In this document: piece after piece, positions 15,533-23,183 of the stretch | Position numbering within the stretch: the stretch's first letter is position 1 | Layout: each line of letters starts with the position of its first letter | Origin: Roseimicrobium gellanilyticum | GTDB taxonomy: Bacteria; Verrucomicrobiota; Verrucomicrobiia; Verrucomicrobiales; Verrucomicrobiaceae | Assembly: GCF_003315205.1 (NCBI RefSeq) | Contig: NZ_QNRR01000009.1 | Location: 62,001 to 126,000 of the forward strand | Direction: 5' to 3' | DNA: 64,000 nucleotides | Translations under genes and position numbers: made by a program | Notes under the pieces: model-generated | What the model saw: the letters and a program-made list of their open reading frames with translations, nothing else | Database searches by the model: none | What the model was told of the DNA's origin: nothing

Positions 15533-16879
15533 TTACGCCAGCCCCGGAATCTCCCAGCCTGAGCGGTAGCTGCGTTTCACAAACTTCGTCGCGTCCTCGG
15601 AGTTGGTGAAGATCATCTTCTCCGCATCCCACTCGAGCGTCTGCTGCGGGAAGATGCTCGCGAGGCAGCCGAGCAGCACCGCCTCGGTAAGCGGGCCACT
15701 GTAGTCGAAGTTCGCACTTGGCTTCGTGGAGCCACCCTTGAGGCAGCAATCCACCCACTCGCCCCAATGGTTGCGAGGCTCGAGTTTGTTCGGCCGGCGG
15801 CCGGCGAATTTGTCCTTCGGATGCAGCGTGGGAGTGCTGCCGTGCGGATGCACCAGCACGCCTTCCGTGCCGATGTATACCGTGCCCTGGCCGGGCCACT
15901 TTCCTTCCACCAGCGCCTGGATTTCCGGAGAGGGAAGCTGGTCGCCGTCATACCACGTCACCTTGATGGTATCCCCTGCGGTGTACTGCGTGCCGGGGTA
16001 GAGATATTCCACTTTGCCATTGATGGCCCAGTTCTCCGCATTGGGAGGAGGAGGACCGTAGGAAGTCACGGACTTCGGCATGGTGAGGCCGAGCGCGCGG
16101 TACCATCCGCTGAACATGTGGCAGCCCATGTCACCCAGCGTACCCGTGCCGAAGTCACGGCGCTTGCGCCAGTTGCCCGGGTGATAGTAGCCGCTGATGA
16201 ACTGGCGCTCCTTCGCCACGCCGAGCCACTTGTCCCAGTCGAACTCGGCCGGCGGGGTGTCCTTCTTGTCCGGCACGGGCTCCATATCGCCCCACTTCTT
16301 GTTGGAGAACGTGTGCGCCTCCTTCACCTTGCCAATCGCCCCTTCCTGGATGTAGGCCACGGCGAAGCGCTCGGTGAAGTCCGAGGAAACCTGGATGCCC
16401 ATCTGCGTCATCACGCCCTTCTCACGGGCCAGCTTCGTGATGGCGCGGCACTCCAGGAGGTTTTGCGTGAGCGGCTTCTGTCCATAGACGTGCAGGCCCT
16501 TGTTGATGGCAGCCATGCCGATGGGGCCGTGCATGTGGTCCGGCGTGCTGACGTTCACCGCGTCGATCTTGCCTTCTTCCTTCACCAGCAGCTCGCGCCA
16601 GTCCTGGTAGACGCGCACATTGGGAAACTGCTCCTGCACGCGCTTGAAGTTGCGCGTGTCCACATCGCACACGGCGGCGAGTTCCCAGTTCGGATGCTTG
16701 GCCAGGTTGGTGATATCCGCCCAGGACATGCCGCTCGCGCCGAAGGCGGCGTGGCGCAGCTTGCCATTGGGCGAGGCCGCCCGCAGGCCGGAGGTGACGA
16801 AGGGCGCGCCAAGGATGGCTGCGGCGCCCGTTTGCAGGAAACGACGGCGTGAAGAGGTGGAGGAGGCAGGACGAGTCAT
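15533..16879 (-). CDS. Tat-secreted Gfo/Idh/MocA-family oxidoreductase
   Basis: The 448-aa product starts at 16879 (MTRPASSTSSRRRFLQTGAA), giving a twin-arginine signal (RRRFLQTG) for folded export with its nucleotide cofactor. The NAD(P)-binding N-terminal domain has HAAFGASGMSWADITNLAK and the usual AVCDVD and STPDHMHGP motifs; the GQKPLTQNL motif matches the EKP signature, with Gln for Glu. Such proteins are greatly expanded in Verrucomicrobia and Planctomycetes and are thought to oxidise sugars or sugar derivatives in the periplasm. A second, distinct paralogue is at 57713-59170. An upstream start at 16957 would bury the Tat signal, so I reject it. Confidence 0.9.
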   Translation of the reverse strand: MTRPASSTSSRRRFLQTGAAAILGAPFVTSGLRAASPNGKLRHAAFGASGMSWADITNLAKHPNWELAAVCDVDTRNFKRVQEQFPNVRVYQDWRELLVKEEGKIDAVNVSTPDHMHGPIGMAAINKGLHVYGQKPLTQNLLECRAITKLAREKGVMTQMGIQVSSDFTERFAVAYIQEGAIGKVKEAHTFSNKKWGDMEPVPDKKDTPPAEFDWDKWLGVAKERQFISGYYHPGNWRKRRDFGTGTLGDMGCHMFSGWYRALGLTMPKSVTSYGPPPPNAENWAINGKVEYLYPGTQYTAGDTIKVTWYDGDQLPSPEIQALVEGKWPGQGTVYIGTEGVLVHPHGSTPTLHPKDKFAGRRPNKLEPRNHWGEWVDCCLKGGSTKPSANFDYSGPLTEAVLLGCLASIFPQQTLEWDAEKMIFTNSEDATKFVKRSYRSGWEIPGLA

Positions 16880-17130
16880 GGTTCGTAGAAATGCGAAACG
16901 TGAACCAGTGCATACGCCGGGTCCCCGCCCAACCTTCGCGGGACAGGCATAATTCAACCGGCTTGAGTGACAAAAGGCAGCGTCCTCTTTAGGACACGCC
17001 TAAGGTGGGATTTTTCTTTCCCCCTGCCATCCCCTGCCCGGTCCTGAGTCGACTCCTATTTGGCGGAAATCCTTCCCCTGGCAGACTGACATGCCAGACT
17101 CAAGACTCCCAATTCCCTCACCCTCACCTG

Positions 17131-18288
17131 ATGAAGCGATTCTCCTGCGAATGTGGCAACGTGCTCTTTTTCGAAAACTCGCAGTGCCTGCAATGCGGCT
17201 CCGAGATGGGCTTCGACCCTGCCATGGGGACCATGGTGAAGCTCACCCCCGAGTCTGGCCTGAAGCGCTGCGACAACGGTCCCACCCACGGCGTGTGCAA
17301 CTGGCTCCTGGCCAAAGACGACACGAACATCCTCTGCACCGCCTGCCGGCTGAACCGCACCATCCCGGACCTGAACCTGTATGGAAACCTCCCCCTCTGG
17401 GGTCGCATGGAATCTGCGAAGCGCCGCCTGCTGGCCACGCTGCTGGGCCTTGGCATCGAGGTGCACTGCCTGAATGAGGACCCCGTGGGAGGTCTCGCCT
17501 TCGACTTCATCCAGACCTTGTCGAACCCTCCGGTCACCACTGGCTACGCGGTTGGCGTGATCACGGTGAACCTCCAGGAAGCGGACGACGCAGTGCGCGA
17601 GCAGACCCGCCAGCAGCTTGGCGAGAGCAGCCGCACCCTGCTGGGCCACTTCCGTCATGAGACGGGCCACTACTTCTGGGAGCGTTGGTTTGGCACCCTG
17701 GCGCTGGATCACCCCCTGCGGGTGGCCTTTACCGGGCTCTTCGGTGATGCCGGGCTGGACTACGCCACCTCCCTCAATCGGCACTATTCCCAGGGACCAC
17801 CGCTCGGCTGGGAGCAGTCCTACATCAGTGCGTACGCCACCATGCACCCGTGGGAGGACTGGGCGGAGACCTGGTCCCACTACCTGCAGATCCTGGATGG
17901 TCTGGAGACTTGCGAAGCCTTCGGCCTGCAACTCGGTGCCGGCTCCCTGGAAGTGACGCCTTTCCCGAAGGAATCAGCCACATTGCCAGAGAATCTGCCA
18001 CAGGAGCCCGCGGAGGATCAGAAGTTTCTCACCTGGCTGCATCGCTGGGTGCGCCGCGCCCCCATGTTCAATGAAATTTCCGCCAGCCTCGGGCAACCCG
18101 CGCTGTATCCCTTCGTGCTGAGCCTGCCTGCGGTGAGGAAACTCCGCTTCGTGCACTACGTGGCGAGTGAAGGGCGTCCCAAGCCACAGCCAGCCGCGGT
18201 GGCTGCGAATCCCGTCCCTGTAGAATCGACGCCACCCGCACCCGCGCCGCTTGCAACTCCCGAGGCGAAAGAGCAAGTTGCCGCATGA
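17131..18288 (+). CDS. Putative zinc-binding metallopeptidase with N-terminal zinc ribbon
   Basis: This 385-aa protein starts MKRFSCECGNVLFFENSQCL, giving a four-Cys zinc ribbon with CxC and CxxC pairs, followed by a second Cys set (CDNGPTHGVCNW, ILCTACRLN). The catalytic motif is HFRHETGHYFWERW near residue 172, an HExxH variant (HETGH). A conserved acidic region follows (HPWEDWAETWSHY). This fits the COG4307-type family of uncharacterised metallopeptidases. The C-terminal 60 residues are a Pro/Ala tail. It overlaps the rhomboid-like gene by 4 nt (ATGA), so they are translationally coupled. No export signal is present. Confidence 0.85.
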   Translation: MKRFSCECGNVLFFENSQCLQCGSEMGFDPAMGTMVKLTPESGLKRCDNGPTHGVCNWLLAKDDTNILCTACRLNRTIPDLNLYGNLPLWGRMESAKRRLLATLLGLGIEVHCLNEDPVGGLAFDFIQTLSNPPVTTGYAVGVITVNLQEADDAVREQTRQQLGESSRTLLGHFRHETGHYFWERWFGTLALDHPLRVAFTGLFGDAGLDYATSLNRHYSQGPPLGWEQSYISAYATMHPWEDWAETWSHYLQILDGLETCEAFGLQLGAGSLEVTPFPKESATLPENLPQEPAEDQKFLTWLHRWVRRAPMFNEISASLGQPALYPFVLSLPAVRKLRFVHYVASEGRPKPQPAAVAANPVPVESTPPAPAPLATPEAKEQVAA

Positions 18289-19145
18289 GTTGGTTTCCCA
18301 AGTCGAAGGATCACCTTCCGCTGACATGGTGGAAGGGGCATGCCATCTACCTGGCGGCCTACATCGCGATTGGCGGTGTGGTCAGCATGGTGGTCACGGC
18401 CATCCTCATGGCAGCCGCAGGGGGCTCGATCATTGGGATGCTCCAGTTTTCCTATGCCGGACTCGTGGGCGGCCTGCGTCTCTGGACGCCGCTGACTTAC
18501 GTTCTCGTCAATCCTCCGGACCTCTTCTTCCTGCTCTCCGCCTTCTTCTTCTGGCGTTTCGGCGAGGATGTGGAGAAGTTTTTCGGACGCCGAATTTTCG
18601 TGCAGCTTTTCCTGGCCCTCGTGCTGGTCACGCCAGTCGTCCTGACCATCTTTGGCCTGCTCGGTGCGGCGACGTGGTCCGTGTGGGGCGTTACCGGGGT
18701 GTTCTTCGGTGTTTTCCTGGCCTTTGTCACTCTGTACCCGCGTGCGCAGATATCGCTCATCCTCTTCACCCTGCCGGCGTGGGTCTTGGCCACCGCGATT
18801 GTGGGCGTGAATGCCCTCATCTACCTGGCGGGGCATGCCTGGGCTCAGCTCATCATGCTCGCCAGTCAGGTGCTGACGGCGTACGGCTTCGTGCGTTATC
18901 AGCAGGGTCGCTGGACGATGCCCTCCTTCTCCAGCCTGCTGAAGTCCAAGAAAACCGAGCAGCCCGCGGACATCACCCTCCTTCCATCGTATCGCGAGAA
19001 GAAGAAAAAGGGCGAGCCGACGGCGACCGACGCGGAGAAGGTCGACGCCATCCTGGAAAAGATCAGCCAGAAGGGCATGCAGAGCCTCACCGCTGCAGAA
19101 CGCAAACTGCTGGAGAAGGCCAGCGAGCGACTGAAGAAAGGCTGA
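18285..19145 (+). CDS. Rhomboid-like membrane protein, probably inactive as a protease
   Basis: The 286-aa protein has about six membrane helices with the rhomboid plan: RLWTPLTYVLVNP, then FGEDVEKFFGRR, then GVTGVFFGVFLAF in place of the GxSG active-site helix. The nucleophile Ser is Thr here, and the helix that should carry the catalytic His reads YLAGHAWAQLIMLASQ, not a clear AHxxG motif. I therefore expect a non-proteolytic (iRhom/derlin-like) or altered-specificity protein. The cytoplasmic C-terminus (residues 215-286) is charged, with EKVDAILEKISQKGMQSLTA, a short domain often following Verrucomicrobial rhomboids. It overlaps the upstream metallopeptidase gene. Confidence 0.78.
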   Translation: MSWFPKSKDHLPLTWWKGHAIYLAAYIAIGGVVSMVVTAILMAAAGGSIIGMLQFSYAGLVGGLRLWTPLTYVLVNPPDLFFLLSAFFFWRFGEDVEKFFGRRIFVQLFLALVLVTPVVLTIFGLLGAATWSVWGVTGVFFGVFLAFVTLYPRAQISLILFTLPAWVLATAIVGVNALIYLAGHAWAQLIMLASQVLTAYGFVRYQQGRWTMPSFSSLLKSKKTEQPADITLLPSYREKKKKGEPTATDAEKVDAILEKISQKGMQSLTAAERKLLEKASERLKKG

Positions 19146-19198
19146 AGACAACCTGTCCGAGACGCTTGCACCCGCCCCCGCAGGCGTAAGATATCTTT

Positions 19199-21442
19199 GT
19201 GTCCGTTTTCTCCCTCAATTCCGAATACCACCCGCGCGGCGACCAGGCGCAGGCCATTGCCAAGCTGGTAAAGTCCGTGGAAGCGGGCAACCGCCACCAG
19301 ACCCTGCTGGGCGTCACGGGCTCGGGGAAGACCTTCACCATGGCGAACATCATCGCCCAGATTGGCAAGCCCGCGCTCATCATGAGCCACAACAAGACGC
19401 TCGCCGCGCAGCTCTACTCCGAATTCAAAAACTTTTTCCCGGACAACGCAGTCGAGTACTTCGTGAGTTACTTCGACTACTACCAGCCGGAGGCCTACAT
19501 CCCGCGCTCGGACACCTACATTGAGAAGGACTCGAGCATCAATGATGAAATCGAGCGCCTGCGCCTCTCCACCATGGGCGCGTTGCTCACGCGGAAGGAT
19601 GTGGTCGTGGTCGCCAGCGTGTCCTGCATCTACGGCTTGGGCTCGCCGGAGGACTATGAGGGCATGATGCTTCCCGTGCATCGCGGTGAAACGATGACCC
19701 GCGAGACCATGCTCTCGAAGCTGGTGGACATGCTGTATGAGCGCAATGACATCGCCTTCACCCGCGGCAAGTTCCGCGCTCGTGGCGATGTGGTGGAGGT
19801 CTTCCCCGCGTACCTCGACAATGAAGCCATCCGCGTGGAGTTCTTCGGCGACGAGATCGATCGCATCAGCGTCTTCGACCCGCTTACCGGCAGTGCCACC
19901 ACCCAGCTCCAGAGCTACACCTTCAATCCCGCGAAGCAGTTCGTCACGCCCGCGGACAAGCTGCGCGTCGCCATCAAGGCCATCCGCGCGGAGTTGGATG
20001 CGCGCGTTGCGGAGTTCGAGTCGCAGGGCAAGCTGCTGGAGGCGCAGCGCATCCGCATGCGCACCGAGTATGACATCGAAATGATGCAGGAGATGGGCTT
20101 CTGCCAGGGCATTGAGAACTACAGCCGCCACCTCTCCGGTCGCGCACCGGGCAGCACCCCGGGCACGCTGTTGGATTTCTTCCCGGACGACTTCCTCTAC
20201 TTCGCGGATGAAAGCCACGCCACCATCCCGCAGATCGGTGGCATGTATGAGGGCGACCGCTCGCGCAAGACCGTTCTCGTGGAGCACGGCTTCCGCCTGC
20301 CCAGCGCATTGGACAACCGCCCGCTGAAGTTCAACGAATTCATGGCCACGATCAAACAGGCCGTGTACGTGAGCGCCACGCCTGCCCAGTTCGAGGTGGA
20401 CAACAGCGTCGTGGGAAACAAGAGCTACGTGCCACACAAGCGCGAGCGCATCGGCGAGGCGGAGACTGTACCTGCGCTGCTGCCTGGTGGTATCAATGGA
20501 GGCGGCAAGTCCAATCTCCAGTCCCAGCTCACGAGCTCGCGTTCCATCGTACGCATTTCCGGAAGCAGCGAGCCGGTGGAGAAGTTCGATGTCACCACGA
20601 AGGGCAAGCACCTCATTGTGGAGCAGATCATCCGCCCTACCGGCCTCTTGGATCCCGTCGTGACGATGAAGCCGCTCAAGGGACAAATCGACGAGACCAT
20701 CGAACTCTGCCGCCAGCGCATTGAAAAGGGCGAGCGCGTGCTCGTGACCACACTCACCAAACGCACCGCGGAAGATCTCACCGACTACCTGCGCAATCTC
20801 AACCTCAAGGTGCGCTACCTGCACAGTGAGATCGACGCCATCGAGCGCGTGGAGATTCTGCGCTCGCTGCGTGCCGGTGAGTTCGACATCCTTGTGGGCA
20901 TCAACCTCCTCCGTGAAGGCCTCGACCTTCCCGAGGTGAGCCTTGTATGCATCCTCGATGCGGACAAGGAAGGCTTCCTGCGCAGTGAAACGTCCCTGCT
21001 GCAGACGGCGGGTCGCGCCGCGCGCCACGTGAATGGCGAAGTCGTCCTCTTTGCCGATCAAATCACTGGCAGCATCCAGGCCCTGCTGAACATCAGCGCC
21101 TACCGCCGCGATCGTCAGATGGATCACAACGAAGCCCACGGCATCACTCCGCAGACCGTGAAGCGTGCCGTGCAGGAGAGCCTGCATGGCTGGCAGGCCG
21201 GCAAGCAGCTTGAAGAAAGCATGGTGAAGGACGAAGCCGGTGGCTACGCCGTCACCGAAGTCCTCCGCGAACTCGAAACCGAAATGGCCGAGGCCGCCAG
21301 CAACCTCGAGTACGAAAAGGCCGCCTTGCTCCGCGACCAGATTCGCGAGCTGAAAAAACAAGCTGGCATCAGCGATGCCATGACGCAGCTCCCACAGCGG
21401 AAGGTGAAGTACGGTGGAAAGAAACGGGCGAAGAAGGGGTAG
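19199..21442 (+). CDS. uvrB: Excinuclease ABC subunit B
   Basis: UvrB is the DNA-loading helicase-like subunit of nucleotide excision repair. The 747-aa product (GTG start) has Walker A LLGVTGSGKTF, the beta-hairpin region YFDYYQPEAYIPRSDTYIEK, the DEAD-type box ADESHATIPQIGG, motif VYVSATPAQ, helicase motif VGINLLREGLDLPEVSLV and QTAGRAARH. A C-terminal UVR motif is present (ASNLEYEKAALLRDQIRELK). It is longer than the usual 660-680 aa: about 65 extra residues lie between the SATP motif and QIIRPTGLLDP (roughly 20400-20615), including a Gly/Ser-rich stretch. It is not in an obvious operon with uvrA or uvrC. Confidence 0.96.
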   Translation: MSVFSLNSEYHPRGDQAQAIAKLVKSVEAGNRHQTLLGVTGSGKTFTMANIIAQIGKPALIMSHNKTLAAQLYSEFKNFFPDNAVEYFVSYFDYYQPEAYIPRSDTYIEKDSSINDEIERLRLSTMGALLTRKDVVVVASVSCIYGLGSPEDYEGMMLPVHRGETMTRETMLSKLVDMLYERNDIAFTRGKFRARGDVVEVFPAYLDNEAIRVEFFGDEIDRISVFDPLTGSATTQLQSYTFNPAKQFVTPADKLRVAIKAIRAELDARVAEFESQGKLLEAQRIRMRTEYDIEMMQEMGFCQGIENYSRHLSGRAPGSTPGTLLDFFPDDFLYFADESHATIPQIGGMYEGDRSRKTVLVEHGFRLPSALDNRPLKFNEFMATIKQAVYVSATPAQFEVDNSVVGNKSYVPHKRERIGEAETVPALLPGGINGGGKSNLQSQLTSSRSIVRISGSSEPVEKFDVTTKGKHLIVEQIIRPTGLLDPVVTMKPLKGQIDETIELCRQRIEKGERVLVTTLTKRTAEDLTDYLRNLNLKVRYLHSEIDAIERVEILRSLRAGEFDILVGINLLREGLDLPEVSLVCILDADKEGFLRSETSLLQTAGRAARHVNGEVVLFADQITGSIQALLNISAYRRDRQMDHNEAHGITPQTVKRAVQESLHGWQAGKQLEESMVKDEAGGYAVTEVLRELETEMAEAASNLEYEKAALLRDQIRELKKQAGISDAMTQLPQRKVKYGGKKRAKKG

Positions 21443-21452
21443 TCAGGAATCC

Positions 21453-22007
21453 ATGAGCGACCGCGATCTCAGTACCGTTGTGCCCCGGCTGTATCTGGCG
21501 CTTCCCAATAGTGTGCCCGCAGATTTCACCCTTACTGGTGACGATTCACCGGTGGAATCAAAGCTCGCAGGTGACCTTGTCGTCCTTTACGGCTTCGACA
21601 AGGGGACGCACTTTCGGTTGGCAAACGGAGGAGATCTCAAGGAACTCGCAACCACGCCTGCTGAATTGCATGAGAAAGCGGTGGAGAACCTAAACAGCCT
21701 TCCCCTGCACCTTGAGTTTCATCAAGGTGACGACTACCACATGGTTACCGCAGGTGGTGATCATGAGGCCACACTGGTGTTTCACTCTGCTGTCCTGGAA
21801 TTCCTCGCGGATCAAGTGCCAGGGAAGCTCGTGGTCGCCATACCCGCCCGCGACCTGTTTCTGGTGGCGAGCAGTGCTGATCCCCGGCACCTCGCAGCAT
21901 TGCAGCGAAAGGTGAATGAACTCATTGAGACGGCTGAGAAGCCCCTTTCGGGGTTGCTCTATACACGGGATGTCATTTCGGGTGAATGGTCCGTACTCTC
22001 TCGTTGA
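21453..22007 (+). CDS. DUF1444-like hypothetical protein
   Basis: This 184-aa soluble protein starts MSDRDLSTVVPRLY. It resembles DUF1444 (YtpQ-like) proteins in the order LVVLYGFDKGTHFRLANGGD, a helical middle, and a C-terminal IPARDLFLVASSADPRHLAA strand-helix. No enzyme motif is known for the family. It lies 10 nt after uvrB on the same strand and is probably co-transcribed. The start at 21453 is preferred because a longer in-frame version begins inside the uvrB end. Function unknown. Confidence 0.7.
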   Translation: MSDRDLSTVVPRLYLALPNSVPADFTLTGDDSPVESKLAGDLVVLYGFDKGTHFRLANGGDLKELATTPAELHEKAVENLNSLPLHLEFHQGDDYHMVTAGGDHEATLVFHSAVLEFLADQVPGKLVVAIPARDLFLVASSADPRHLAALQRKVNELIETAEKPLSGLLYTRDVISGEWSVLSR

Positions 22008-22052
22008 GTTGCCAGTGCAAGCGCATCGTTTTTCCCCTCTCCAATCAACAAC

Positions 22053-22640
22053 ATGCGTCGCCTCCTCCGAGCCATCGCCCTCCTCTTTTTGAGCGCCTTG
22101 GTTCTCTGGCTAGCATGTCTGAGCTTCGTCATTTGGAACTTCGGCCAAACCGACCACGCCACGCAGGCTGACTGTATCATCGTCCTGGGCGCCAGCGTCC
22201 AAGGCTCCCAACCTTCTCCTGTCTTCGAACAACGCCTCCGGCATGGTATTGACCTCTACCAACGCAAACTCGCTCCACGCCTCCTCTTCACTGGTGGCTT
22301 TGGGGATGGGAAAAGCCATTCCGAAGCCGGCGTCGGTTCCGCCTATGCGCAGCAACACGGCGTGCCAGCCACCGCGGTGCTGCTGGAAGAGAAATCCCGC
22401 ACCACGAAACAGAACCTGGAAGAAGCCCTCAAGCTCATGAAGGCCCACGGCCTGCAATCCGCCGTCATCGTGAGTGACCCACTGCACCTGAAGCGAGCGA
22501 TGATGATGGCAGAAGATCTCGGCATTCAGGCGCACTCATCGCCCACATCCACCTCCATGTACCGTTCCTTCGGTTCCCAGGCGAAGTTCCTGCTGCGCGA
22601 GGTGTACTTCATGCATCACTACATGATATTCGGAGAATAG
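22053..22640 (+). CDS. YdcF/SanA-like DUF218 membrane protein
   Basis: A 195-aa protein with one N-terminal membrane segment (LLRAIALLFLSALVLWLACL) and a DUF218 domain: ADCIIVLGASVQGSQPSPVF, FTGGFGDGKSHSEA, EEKSRTTKQNLEEA and VSDPLHLKRAMMMAEDLG are the conserved blocks. Members (SanA, ElyC, YdcF) face the periplasm and affect envelope polysaccharide or vancomycin sensitivity; the chemistry is unclear. It lies 45 nt after the DUF1444-like gene, in the same direction. Immediately downstream begins a repeat element (family C). Confidence 0.87.
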   Translation: MRRLLRAIALLFLSALVLWLACLSFVIWNFGQTDHATQADCIIVLGASVQGSQPSPVFEQRLRHGIDLYQRKLAPRLLFTGGFGDGKSHSEAGVGSAYAQQHGVPATAVLLEEKSRTTKQNLEEALKLMKAHGLQSAVIVSDPLHLKRAMMMAEDLGIQAHSSPTSTSMYRSFGSQAKFLLREVYFMHHYMIFGE

Positions 22641-22648
22641 CTAACCTC

Positions 22649-22748
22649 AGTCGTCTCGTGATTCGATCATCACGTACAGCAAGAAGCTCACCTTAGGTGC
22701 ACCACCTTGCGCGAAGCGCTTTGGAGTGCGTGTGCGAAGCACCGCTTC
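22649..22748 (+). repeat. Dispersed repeat, family C copy 1
   Basis: Nine bases after a stop codon, AGTCGTCTCGTGA (22649-22661) and then a 50-nt block beginning GCACCACCTTGCGCGAAGCG (22699-22748) match 61669-61769 in order and spacing; the 50-nt block differs at three positions. The block contains its own palindromes (GCGCGAAGCGC). Both copies follow the 3' end of a rightward gene closely. Confidence 0.75.
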
Positions 22749-22787
22749 GCGCGAAAGTCCGGGAGATCGCACAGCAGAAGGACGAAC

Positions 22788-22962
22788 CCCCAAGGAGCGG
22801 CGTGCTTTAGCCGCCGTGGGAGCGTGAAAGGCATGGCCGGTGCCTCGCTACGCACTCTCACATGACAAGCATCCTATGGCTGATGAAGGGGTGGCCATGA
22901 TCATGCAGCGCTCCATGCGGGGCCACCATTCCACGGCGGCTAAAGCACGCCGCTCCTTGGGG
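22788..22962. repeat. Perfect 32-bp inverted-repeat element
   Basis: CCCCAAGGAGCGGCGTGCTT through to CCGTGG (22788-22819) is exactly mirrored at 22931-22962 with a 111-nt interior. With the family C repeat next to it, this accounts for most of the 543-nt gap between 22640 and the glycosidase gene at 23184; I see no gene there. It is MITE-like in form. Confidence 0.78.
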
Positions 22963-23183
22963 TCGCATCCTCGTCTGCGGTGGCAAGGCCATGGTGGGTC
23001 ATGCACCAACATTTCACGCCGAGCACTTCGCACAACCTCATCGAGCAAGATCTCCCTCCGCCTCGCGTAAACATTCCAGCTTCCCAACGGGCAGGTCGGA
23101 ATGATGCGGCATGATGAAAAGAGAACACTGCGGCGGCATCATCGGTCCTGTCCGTGATCCCTTGCACGCATTATCCCCAAGCC

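Noticed and set aside
15767-16852. 361-aa frame on the plus strand
   Set aside because: Antisense to the first Gfo/Idh/MocA oxidoreductase; no motif.
18899-21361. 820-aa frame on the minus strand
   Set aside because: It lies opposite uvrB and the rhomboid-like gene, both with family motifs; no motif is seen in it.
22840-23167. Short frames on both strands between 22.8 and 23.2 kb
   Set aside because: They arise within the inverted-repeat element and lack protein-like features.
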